64,000 nt of DNA, taken from assembly GCA_021307315.1 (NCBI GenBank), contig JAJSPD010000022.1:186001-250000 (forward strand). The letters are read 5' to 3'. The translations under genes and the position numbers were made by a program. This document shows, one piece after another, positions 1 through 10,351 of the stretch (position 1 is its first letter; each line of letters opens with the position of its first letter). A model generated the notes under the pieces. That model made no database searches, was not told where the DNA came from, and worked only from the letters and a program-made list of their open reading frames with translations. Source of the DNA: Bisporella sp. PMI_857. Taxonomy: Eukaryota > Ascomycota > Leotiomycetes > Helotiales > Helotiaceae.

Positions 1-526
1 TCAATCACCTCCCAGAAGAGAATGCGTTTGCCGCTGCCGTATTTCATAGACTGAAAACATCCAAATAGGAGAAGCAAGCGATCGCAAGTAAATATCCTGG
101 CACTGGGTGGAATTCATGGTTTCCTGACTTGCTTTGCGTTTCAACAGCACAAATTCTCTGGGATGTCCCACATGCCTGTGTATCTATCTGTCGTTGCCTT
201 CTTAAACTTACTGGTAATAGGGGCGCAGGATTTGAGTCCAAATATGCCATCATCTTATCTGCGAGGTAGTTACATTTGTTGGCAGCGGAATAGAAGGCGG
301 GTATGCCCTTAATAAGTACAAAAGACTACTCATTGAAGTTGGTAAGTGATGAATTCATTGCTGCTTCCCTTGCACCGAGAATATTACGAAGACTAACTCT
401 ATTGTATAGCAACAAAGCGCATGCGCGATTCCGCCTCCAGAAATCTAATTCGAAGCGAATAAAAGAGCAATAACTCCCTACTCCCGTTGCCACAATATAT
501 GAAAGTCGTCCCCTAAAAATTGCACT
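1..526. other. No recognisable gene
   Basis: I see no conserved reading frame here. The short frames present have no family resemblance. The stretch is probably flanking DNA of the transposase remnant that follows. Confidence 0.5.
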
Positions 527-1560
527 TTAGTACATCCGCGCTACTGGTGCACTCCATGTTTTTGGCGGTATGATCCTCCGTGCCGATTCTGGCACTGGCA
601 TTTGCTCTGGCTCTGGTTCTGGCTGGTCTGCCTCTGGAGCAATATTCTTACGCTTCCGAGCACGTTTTCTAGTACTCTTTATGGCCTCTTTCGTAGCACG
701 CGCCACTTTCGGCTCTGGCTCTAGCTCCGGCTCACCTTCATCTAGAGCAGCACTCTTACGCTTCCGGCCGCGTTTTCGCTTGCCTTTGGCGCCGCCTTTC
801 GCAGCATGCGCTGCTCGTGCCACCTCGATGTCCTCAAAGCTCATTACCTTCGTCTTTCCGAGTACAACTGACTTGGTCGATCGTCGAACTTTGGCTTCAT
901 TGTTCATTTTCGTCAAGGATTGATTTTTTTCATCGAGAAGGGCACAATAAGCAATAGATCTTTGGCCAGCACTGGCAAGCTTCTGCAAACGCCTCTGTAG
1001 CCGTGGTATGCTTGTTTCGTTCAGTGTATGGATATCCTGTTTTATCAGGTTATACAGTGGCATAAAAGCATCTGCTGTTACTGGCGCCACAGGCGTTTGT
1101 GATATTTCGTCTTGCTGATATAAACCCACATTTATCTCACCGGCCTCGAAACAATTGATTGAACGGGGGGCTTCGGTATCTTCCTAGGTACTCTGTCTAG
1201 GTTAAGCGGAAACAACCCACTTGCAGCCTACGCAGCAGTGATATTCCTCTTCGTGAACGCCTAGTCCTTTGCAGGGCTATGCAGTAGGGCGAAATGTCCT
1301 TTACGGACTGCGTTTACACCTCTTTGGAATAGTCGTTCAACTTTGTCGTGATGGACGGCCTTCAAAAGTGCAAAGACTCCAACATCACAAGGCTGGAGCT
1401 TATGGGAGGTATGAGAGGGCAGGCGATATAAGGTAATATTGTTTTCAAAACAAAACTCTAGGATTCCAAGGGTCTCGTACGTCCCAAAGCCGTCACATAT
1501 CAGCACGCGCAGCTTCTGGTTAGCCTGTTCTCCAGCATAGCAGCTGACTTAGCTGCTGGA
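527..1560 (-). pseudogene. Fot1/pogo-type DDE transposase remnant
   Basis: Two separated minus-strand frames look like the 3' half of a pogo/Fot1 transposase of the Tc1-mariner superfamily. The frame at 1261-1506 carries the DDE-superfamily segment with LICDGFGTYETL, then ENNITLYRLPSHTSHKLQP and CDVGVFALLK, typical of the second catalytic Asp region. The frame at 527-1129 (200 aa) is the usual tail: a helical stretch, a KRKRGRKRK basic block and Glu-Pro-rich repeats. A stop and a gap separate the two, and the N-terminal HTH half is missing upstream. I read it as a dead, truncated element. The family call is firm for 1261-1506 and inferred for the tail. Confidence 0.75.
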
Positions 1561-1714
1561 TCCGAGAATGGGAAAATTGAATTGATTGAACTAAGGTAAG
1601 AATAGTAATCGGGCCGGTCACGTGTTTTAATATGACAATCGTGACGGTTTTTATACATGACTAAACGCTCCATCTCGGTGTTTAGTGCTCAGGACACGAA
1701 GAACCTCTTGGTGG

Positions 1715-4700
1715 CTAATGAAAACCCTGTTCCCTTCTAGCATTTATCCACTCTTGAGCACCACTCTGTCGATCAGCAGGCTGCTCAATTGGGAGCTTCT
1801 GGTCATCTTGCGTGTGAGGACGGTTTAGGCTCACTGCTGAGTCACTAGGTTGAAGGCTGGAGATGACGGATTGTGCCATGGACGCTATGGCGTAGCCATG
1901 GAGTTCTTTGTCTTCTCGGGCATCCTCCTTTTCGAGGCGGAAGCGCTCATCCCTTGACATGTTTGATCGTCGAAGACTACGGATCTCATTGGTGATATAG
2001 AGCATGGCTTCCTCGGTACATCTGCTGCGTTCAAGTGCGTGCTCGGTTTTCCGCACATATCGACGAGTGACATCAGTTGCGCCGTCGATTGAGAAGGCAA
2101 TGCAGTAAGACATCTTCTTCATCCAACCCACTGTATATATCTGTGGCATGTCCCATGCCTCTTCACAGGCATCAACATGGATCCATCGATTTTGTACATT
2201 TGAATAGACCTCAGTCCAGACATGGTCCTCAGCGTTCCATACCCATCTAACACGACTGCCAACTGCGCGACACAACATGCTGAAGGCGTTGGCCCATTCT
2301 CCATTACGGCCTCTTCTTGTTCGAATTAATTGCCACACGTCACCGTACCGTGGGAATCTTTCATATGCTCCACAATTAACAGCTGAGCATTGGTACAATT
2401 CGACTCGAAGCGCGTTGTACTCTGACTCCTCAGGTGTTGGAGTTGTTAGCCCTTGATTAATTGTGTCCGACATACAGACCGAACAGAGTGGTTTGTTGAC
2501 CCATGAAAAGAACGATCGCTTGAACCATCTAGGCCGAAATTATAAATTATTCATAATTAATTGTGGGGAATGCAACATACCTTAGTAATGCGCGGATCAC
2601 GCAATCCTGATAGCCCCATTCAGCTTGTCGTCCATCTCCCATACTCTCTGCCTGTGCTTGTAGTGCTTGCCACTCTTGCTCTGCCTCGCCATATATTCTA
2701 TCCAGTGGAATAATCTGCAAAGCCTCATCCAATAGCCCGGGGTTTTCGTACTTTGTTGGTGTTACTGATAATGAGGTCAAGAGCCTTCGGAAGTTCTTTG
2801 ACTGCACGTCAGCAGGGGGGGAAGGAATAATTGGTTGATATCGTGGCGGTGCATATAAAAGAGGACTTGCGCTGAATCGAGAGCTACTCAATGTTGATGA
2901 TCGGTAGCCTGGTAATTGTGGCGGATTGAGTGAAGGCGATGCTGAAGGCGATGCTGAACCCATGGGGTTGGATGACAATGCCCTTTCTCGATGTGATGGT
3001 GACGAAGTTCGTGATTGGGCCAATCCGTCTAGTCTCTTCGTTCGTAATAACCCTTCAAACTGTGCTATCAAATTTTTTACCCGTGTTTCGTCGTAGTCTG
3101 TACTCTCCAGGTGCGACTTGAATGTTGAATGGCCCTTGTAATCTCCAGGCGGTGTTCCGAATCCTGGCTGAGAAGCATGGCCAGAGGATCGAGGGATCTG
3201 ACGAGCCGGCGTTCTGCGTTGTTGTTCGGACGTGATTTTCGAGCTTGAATCTTCGGTAGGGTCTTCTTGAATTTCGAGAGTAAGATCTCGAGCAGACCTG
3301 TGGGGTTGTGAATATTGAGTCATTTTTTGCGGAGTTAATGGGGCCGCAGATCCAGCAGCACAGTTCCCGCTCTGGGGGGCGGCAGTATCCTGTTTTTTAA
3401 CGTAAAATTGATTCTCTACTGCCATTGAAACAAAAATTAATTTGGCCGCATTCGCAACGTCAGTGTTGCCTGCCTCGGAGTAATGAGTGATGAGATTCGC
3501 CATCAAGAGTCCCGGGCTGGGCAAAGATAACTCTTTTGATCCAAATGCGCCGCTTATTTGGTGGAAGGTGTCTTGAAGAGGGACTACATAGGCTTCGCCG
3601 AGTGGATTCGACGCAACTACGTGGCCGTAGACTTCTAACGTTTCCTGGTTTACAATTAGCGAGCCACAGTCGCCATCGATAACACCTGGAAGGATACGGT
3701 TAGCCGAATATTTGCCAGAAGAATTCACAACTCACAGGCAGAGTTAGAAAGAATTACATTCCAGGCTTGGCAGAGGTTTTCACCTGGTTTACCTCCAATA
3801 TAAGAGTTGTGGTTAAGCATCAGACCTCTTCTTGTTCCGCTTGCCCCGGATATCATGAACACTGGAACTAAGTTGGTTTGGGGGGTTGCCGAAAGCTTTG
3901 CTAAGAACTTGGGATATGCTGGGTCCTCTTCTGAATAGAACGCGTTAGGTCGCTCGAAGTATCCATTATCAAACTCGATTAGGGCCCAGTCAAGGTATGG
4001 CGCCAGGCTACCTGTTCCATGTAAAGAATCCAGTTTGTGACCATTGATGGATGTGCCGTGTTCAGTCAGAGCATGGCCCATATCGAGAGTTACTTCGGCG
4101 TGGGATCGTCCAGGCGCCACTGATCCATTATCTGAAACCCTTTGGTCATTATCCAAGTCTTCATACGTCACATCATCAAGCCATGGACATTCAGCTTGAT
4201 CGCCCTCGATATCGCTTTCATCACACGAGATATTTGGTTCCATTGTAATCATTGATTGTTCTTCGTCTCTCTGGCTGCGAAACAGATGGTCAACAGTCAG
4301 GCCATAGAGCTTAGAGTCCACACTAATAATAAGGGCTAGAGTCGAAGTACGATCACCATACCTCACTAATGATCCACACATCGTGAGGAATGAATCATTC
4401 TGGGCGACCACTTGCTCTATTGCTGACTTTCGTTCTGTAGGTGTAATTACTTCCCGCCAAAATATGATCTTGAAAGGTACTATAACAGGAGCAGATGCTT
4501 GTGGATGAGGATTACTAGTGGCAAATGGGAACTTCTTCAGCGCAAAAGGCTTTTCCAACTGGTACTGTCGCCGGATATGCCTACTATTCAACAGTGATCG
4601 CAGGTGCTTGAAAATAGCTTCAGCACAGAAGATAATAATCGATGGAACTGCGTTTGACGGAGTGCTGCCACATAAACGTAGTTCGTAGTTGATCTTTGAA

Positions 4701-5266
4701 GTGTGTTGCTTTAAAAACTTATGGGAATCCACAGCCTGTTTGAAAAAATCGACAAGTTGTGGATATCGCTCGTGGAATTCGAGGCTAATCGGTGCACGGG
4801 CATAGATGTTCTGATCCGTACCAGGTACCCTTTTTGGGTCGGCATAGTCTTGAGAGAGTGGCTGAGACCTCTGTTCTATTGCACATGCAGTGACAGTCCG
4901 AGGAGGATTCTGCAAGGCGCTAAGGCAAACCCCTGACAACGGCCTAGGGTGATCTCCTCTCGTACCAGTGCCTTCGGAACTAGTGGCAAGGCAATGGGTT
5001 GTTGGAACATTTGGTGCGAAGGCCCGAAATGGAGAGAACTTCGATGTGGCAACCCCGTCACTGGTGGAAATCGAGTCTTGCCGTCTGATGGAATTTGATA
5101 TCGCACGGTGATTACTCGCATTCTCTCTCCAGATGGGAAGGCTCTTAGGAAGATCTCTTTTCCTCGGACCTGCGTGCTCGTTGGTTTGTATTTTGCTAGG
5201 TAGCTGTTTGACTAGGAGAGTTTCAGAGTTCATTACGTCAACCGAATGTTGTTGAGCTGCATGCAA
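1715..5266 (-). CDS. Fusion: GDCGS protease-like domain plus acatalytic PNG1 transglutaminase-like domain
   Basis: Three exons on the minus strand join cleanly: 5266-3736, 3685-2581 and 2528-1715 (3450 nt, 1149 aa). The introns are 50 bp (GTGAGT...TTCCAG) and 52 bp (GTATGT...CCTAG). Residues 150-600 resemble a chymotrypsin-fold peptidase: LTVDHLF (His327), DWALIEFD (Asp426) and GDCGSLIV with Cys517 at the nucleophile site, followed by YGHVVA (530-535). From about 707 the protein is PNG1-like: an N-terminal helix with [10 protein letters not shown], zinc-type cysteines C894/C897 and C926/C931, then the core [23 protein letters not shown] and HVDACEEAW. Family knowledge: PNG1 removes N-glycans from misfolded proteins using Cys-His-Asp. 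Here the Cys is Asn954, while His981 and Asp998 remain, so deglycosylation should be lost, as reported for the Neurospora homologue. An internal Met632 could give a separate PNG1-like product. I infer one fused gene from the uninterrupted middle exon. Confidence 0.8.
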
Positions 5267-5484
5267 GAGAGGAGCTCATCGATAACGAAATACGTCGGTT
5301 TTTATGAAGTTGGGTATGATTCTCGTTGTTACGTAGTTACGCAAGCAAAGTGGCAGTGCTAGATGCGGCTTGCGGCTGTGCAATTAATCACAAGTCATCC
5401 AACTTTGTTTTGTGCGATCGCAGGATGTGCTTTACAAGCTTCCTTTTGAAACGACGCACTTGAAACTCAAGGACATCATAGAAA

Positions 5485-6649
5485 ATGCGAATTGCTACAA
5501 CTGCCGAAAGAAGGTCGATTGTGAAAGACCTGTTCGGTGCTGAGGAAAAGTTCCATTCTTTCAATACGTACTTCAAGACATATGACGCACTGGTGACTCC
5601 CCAATACGCGACGGTTCAGATACATCCACCTGCCTTAAATTCGCACGACGATATTCGAAGGCTAGCTCTTAAATTAAGAACAAATCCACAAAGCACCCGC
5701 GAAGAATTCAAGAAAGAAGTTTTTCCTCAAAATCTAACAGATCCTGGGACTATCATCAACCAGGAGCGTGCAATTAATGTCGCTGTGCAACTTATGTTGA
5801 TGATTGATTGTTCTGACAAGGATCGACACTTTGAAAGCTACGAAGTCGGCGGTTTCAGACCGGTTTCCTGGGATGGCTCGGAGCGGTTCACCGATTTCAT
5901 CAGAAAGTCCTTTCCAACCAATGTCCACAACCAGGAGCAAGTTCGAACGGCATTGAAAGAGAAGAATGCTTTGAAATGTTGGAAGTTGAAGAAGCGCGCA
6001 CACATCAAGTTCCTACTGACTGACAATTTGGCGGAGCATCTTCTATACGACCCACAGGACAACGTCGTTCGTATCTTCCGCCAAACAGCATTTCTAAAAG
6101 CTCATCTCCGACTTTCTGCAAGTATGCCTATTAACTATGGAATTACCGAAAGTCTCGAAATGTAGGTTTATCCAATCTTGAAAAGATTCGTTTCATCGGC
6201 TTGGTCTAACTTGTGTTTGTAGGGGGACATTGCCACCACAACTGTTGCTAGAGACATTGCACTCTTTGCAATGTATACTTTTCCCTCCAGTCGATGAAAA
6301 GGCATCCCGATTCCTAGAAAATATCGTTCAAGATGCGGAACTAGGTTTCGACCCGGATTGTCTCCTTTATGAGGGATATAGCAGACCGGTACCCGAAGAC
6401 TTTGAATATCGCTATTGGGGGAATCGGCTTGCCAAGCTACACCATCTTGTTACAAACCCGCGGCCGAGTCATCGTATTGGCCAGTGGATACAGAGACATG
6501 CTTCGGAAAGGAATGCCTTGTTTGTGGCAATGCTGTCGCTTGTTCTCTCCGCATTTTTTGGCTTCTTGAGCGTTGTTATAGGACTTTTCCAGGCTTGGGT
6601 GGCGTACCAATCTTGGAAAAGCCAAGTGAATCCTTTATCTGTAAGTTGA
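5485..6649 (+). CDS. Fungal conserved protein with C-terminal membrane anchor
   Basis: Two exons, 5485-6161 and 6223-6649, encode 367 aa. The 61-bp intron starts GTAGGT, has a GTCTAACTT branch site and ends TTTGTAG; joining restores the frame as ...LEMGTLPPQLLLETL. I recognise the type as a widespread Pezizomycotina hypothetical protein, from segments such as GGFRPVSW, WKLKKRAHIKF, RIFRQTAFLKAHLRL and LHHLVTNPRPSHRIGQW, but no biochemical role is known to me. A hydrophobic segment near the C-terminus (NALFVAMLSLVLSAFFGFL onward) is a clear membrane anchor. The length matches what I recall for the family, so it looks intact. It is divergent from the PNG1 fusion with about 218 bp between starts, so the two may share a promoter. 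A GTAAGT overlaps the last codons, so a further 3' exon is possible. Confidence 0.75.
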
Positions 6650-6779
6650 TATTGGATGTGCGTGAGGGAAATGAATAGATAGAATGGGCACGATCTTCTA
6701 GGCCCTCAAATCTACAATGCTGATGAAGGCGACATGGGTAGAGATTATTTTGAGATTAGACAAGGAAAAGGTGTGCAAC

Positions 6780-7276
6780 AGCCGGGCATGTCTCTTCTAG
6801 CTCCAAGCAAAGTCAAGCTTCCCTCAAAGCCTCCTTCGAAATCAAAATAGCAAGACCATTCTGACGAATCCTTGCAATAAAAAACAGGACACGCCAGATT
6901 GCAAGCTTATAGTTCTCTGTGATGGCGTTTTGTAACAGATTGACGGCAGCAGGAGGGATTGCAATATAACAGGTAAGGACACTTGACGAAAGTTGTAGTT
7001 GCAATAGTGATGAATTGATTATAAGTATGCTTGTAAGTCTAACATGGAAAGAAAAACTCAAGCTTGCTTTGTTCAGAAAGCTCTGGCTGTTCCTTATATC
7101 TTCCACTGTGCTGTAGCTGTGAGCCTGTGGCTGCTGGAGCTGCTGTAGCTGTAAGCCTGTGGCTGGCCATGGACGGAGCGTGCCGCTTGCAGCCCTGAAA
7201 GTACTACAGCTGAAAAGCCTTCGGCTGGCTGTTAGGCTGTCACGATGGCCGTGTTAAACCGACCCTGGCTGTTACA
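6780..7276 (-). repeat. Degenerate LTR-like repeat, family A copy 1
   Basis: The right edge reads CCTGGCTGTTACA, so the element begins TGTAACAGCCAGG on the minus strand. Its interior matches the copies ending at 14003 and 17046: a GCAGCAGG-GGATTG block, an 'ACTCAAGCTTGC' block, and repeats of 'AGCCTGTGGCTGGCCAT'. It looks like a diverged solo LTR; the left edge is not defined. Confidence 0.5.
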
Positions 7277-7387
7277 CGTTTGCTGCAGTCATTGGGTCGT
7301 CCTTTTTGTGGCTTGTAGCTCAACATCGTGAAATTTCCATACTTTTTATAAAAATTTCACCATTTAAATATCGACTTCTTGTACAGA

Positions 7388-7561
7388 ATGATTACCAGGG
7401 ATACTTTATTTATCGCGACTCTGTGTGCGCTATTTCCATCGGCAGAAATTCCACAAATGTCTGGATGTAAGTCACAAGCCTGCAATTGCAAATTATTTTT
7501 CTTAGAAGCATGCATAAATAATTGTGTTGGCGAGACGGGACCTAAGGATTGTAAGAGTTGA
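7388..7561 (+). CDS. Possible small secreted cysteine-rich peptide
   Basis: A 57-aa frame starts at the second in-frame ATG. It has a hydrophobic N-terminus (TLFIATLCALFPSA) that could be a signal peptide, followed by a short tail with six cysteines spaced SGC, QAC, NC, EAC, NNC, KDC. Six closely spaced cysteines after a leader fit the general form of fungal small secreted proteins. I recognise no family. The frame is short, lies just outside an LTR-like repeat, and contains GTAAGT and GTAAGA sites that could be splice donors, so it may be chance or only one exon of something else. Confidence 0.22.
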   Translation: MITRDTLFIATLCALFPSAEIPQMSGCKSQACNCKLFFLEACINNCVGETGPKDCKS

Positions 7562-8324
7562 GTTGCTATTCGTTTTCCTAACTGCAATGAGATTGATTTC
7601 GTCATTACTCATTTATCATACTGCATTCAATATCGTAACAAGTCAGAATAGGAACATATCTAAAGTTGCTACTTCACGAAAGGCGATACCTTGTTACATG
7701 GATTACGAAACTCAGTGCGATAGATGCGTTTATCTATCTACAGACGATGAGGAGCAAGTGCACCGTTATCCCCATCCGCACCTTAAGACGATCATGGCTG
7801 GACCCGTATTATCCTTGACGGGCGCTATACTACCGATATTTCTGGTACATGGCATGTGGAAGTGGGACGGGAGCGACATATGTATATAGCTCCGTGCCAT
7901 CGTGGTTGGGGAAGGAATCAGAAACACAATTGTGGGGACTTAGCTCACATCAGCACAAAGCAGCTTTTGGAGGGTGATGCATACTACTGCATGATTTAAA
8001 ACTGTTATTGTCGGAATACCAAGTAGCAAAAGGCGTAGTAGCTGTGACCACGCTCTTGCTTGTGTGGTTCTGATATTCGTTGATTCCTTCTAAGCTACGA
8101 CCTATTGCCAGGTAGATATATAGGTGGTAGAAGACCCACAATCCCCGCGATATGGAACGCGTGAAGCTATGTACGTGCATTCCAACAATATCCTAACTCA
8201 TACAAATAGGTTTTCGGTTCGTCTAGAGTTACTGCCATAAGTTTACTTGCCCCCATTTGCTATTAGCCTAGATGCGGCACTCTAGGTATCACTTATACGC
8301 ACCAGGCAAGGCGGAATCATATTT
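7562..8324. other. No recognisable gene
   Basis: Frames of 70-120 codons occur on both strands, but none shows a domain, splice-consistent continuation or family resemblance. Confidence 0.4.
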
Positions 8325-8850
8325 CTAGCTCATCTCGCATTCCCCTCCTCTCATCTTCTCAGCATGCCTCATCCTCTTCCACGTTACGCCCGCACCGTGC
8401 GGCGCCAGGGGCCTCGGGTGACCTGGGGCTTGGGGCTTGGTGCTCTCCTCATTCCGAATCATCTCATCTATCCCCAGAATTAAATAGCTAGCTTCAGTGG
8501 CTGCCTGGATAGCGTTGATCTTGACCAATACTGGCTCCCACACGAGCGTCTCCATTATGTAGCTTGGATAGCACTACCTTGGCGCCTGTTAAGTATACCA
8601 CTTCAAGATTCTTGTAGATGATTTGCCACCCGACATCTACGATAGCCTGGTATTCGGAGACCTGCTCGACCCGCATCTCGGCATTGCGCTTCTCTGCCTT
8701 GAGCTCTAGCTCTACATATAGACACACAATCTTAAGCCTAATAAACGACTTGGGATGTTGCTCGAAACCGGCATACAAAAGCGTCTTCTTGAATGCCACG
8801 CCGTTGATAGATAGGGAGTCGGTCAGCGAGCCGCTTGTGATCTTTTTCAC
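8325..8850 (-). pseudogene. Internally deleted fragment of chaperonin subunit CCT7 (eta)
   Basis: Two overlapping minus-strand frames match separate parts of the cytosolic chaperonin TRiC/CCT eta subunit. The first (8850 downward) covers the apical-domain start: [53 protein letters not shown] and GAKVVLSKL. The second resumes at the C-terminal equatorial part: [32 protein letters not shown], then the QAPG tail. The intervening apical and intermediate region is missing, and the junction is frameshifted at about 8555. It cannot encode a working chaperonin subunit. No introns are seen in either part. Confidence 0.8.
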
Positions 8851-10351
8851 TCCTGTCGTAATAGGGTCTAGTTGAGGATCAATTGATTTCGTTGTCCCCT
8901 GGATAAACTAGTGGCCTACGATTGCAGCATGATGTGTTGGTCTTAAACAATCAAAGATGTCTTCATCGACTCATGTGGACGATGTGGGATAGATGATGCT
9001 CTGAAATAAAGCCCTAAATGGTAGGACATGATAGACCACTGGAATACATTTAAGCTCTGAATTGCCGGGTTGACTGGGGGTATGAACCCTGGAGGCTCCA
9101 TTGCGTGTCCTGGCAAGGCCCAGTTTTCACTTTCGCACGAGCCGCAGCAATGCGAGAAATCAAACCCTTAACGAGACAGGGATAGCTTGACTAGCTAAAA
9201 AGGTGCTTAGCTTGCTCCACCAGACCCAGTTTTACCCTTATCCAGTGGGGAAGATACTGCAGTAGGACTTCTGAGCTACGGAGGCACCCTGGGAAGCCCC
9301 TAGGGAAGTCCCTAGGGAAGTCCCTAGGGGAAGTCCCACTGAAGGGCCAAGGCGGAGCGAATGAGGTTTTCGCAACAGGCTGGAGTTGGAGTCTCAACTG
9401 AGCTCTGTTCATATCATGTTGTATATGTATGGCAACTTTCTATATAATAGACCAAGTTCAGCGCTCCGCTTGATCCTGTCTCGAGATCTCTCGTTGTAAG
9501 CAATCACAACACAATCACTATCAATTCAATTCCGATCTACTCTCTACCAAGCCTTTTTTTTAGTTAGGCTTTCACTATGCCCGACATCAATTCAACTGGC
9601 GGACCTGAAGTTTCTCAGAATGTGATTGATACTTAATACCTCGTTCTTGGTGTTTTTTTGGGTCGAGCTGCCCGTACATTGACAGCTCCTCAGATATCTA
9701 GTATTCAATCAAATATATACTTTTCGTACTTATAGCAACCCTTGATTCGACAACCCATTTCTTGTAAGATTGACAAGGTTTTGATCAAAATATGCTGTGC
9801 AGCATTTAGTTGCGGCGCCATAATCGCTGACACGAAAGCGCTAACTCTAGTGGGGTTAGAAAAAAAGGAAGGAAAGATAGGAGGTAAACCGCTAATTCTG
9901 CCACTGCAGGCCGGAAATGGACTCCGCTAAAATAATCAACAGAAGACAAGCGACACCCAATTCGCCTTCTACCGTATTTACAGCCACATTAGTACATTAT
10001 ATTATATACCATACGGAATTCAGTCGAAGTGTGGCGTTCTTTTAGAAGTTTCTATGGCCAACCATATGCTTGCCTCGCAGGCAATCCCCACCCAAAGCTG
10101 AAACGGACCCAATCATATTATATATTAAAGATTATTGAACCGGTACAACGGTAGTGTGTTTCAAACCTAATTACGCCGCATAGAACTGCTGTTTGAATTA
10201 TATATAACTAAGCATTAGTTACAGTATCCTCAACTAAGCCGGGGCCTATCCAGGAGTTTCATATATTAAACAAAAGCTATTAGAGTTACTTGCATAGCTG
10301 TAAGCGACTATTCCCTCATCTTCTCCCCTACACTGTAGTCCTCCAGCAGCC
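8851..10351. other. Non-coding, probable retroelement debris
   Basis: No conserved frame. At 9292-9332 the unit 'CCCTAGGGAAGT' is repeated about three times. At 9410-9510 a TATATAATAG stretch followed by CTCTCGTTGTAAGCAATCACAACA resembles the 3' part of a Copia-type LTR, and a short frame from 9577 ends quickly in a stop. I cannot place element ends. Confidence 0.35.

Noticed and set aside
570..923. 117-codon plus frame over the transposase tail
   Set aside because: Low-complexity Ser/Gly/Arg content is the antisense of the Lys/Glu/Pro-rich minus-strand tail.
3725..3735. Two separate overlapping genes at 3725-3728
   Set aside because: A GTGAGT...TTCCAG intron joins them in frame through the conserved GDCGS block.
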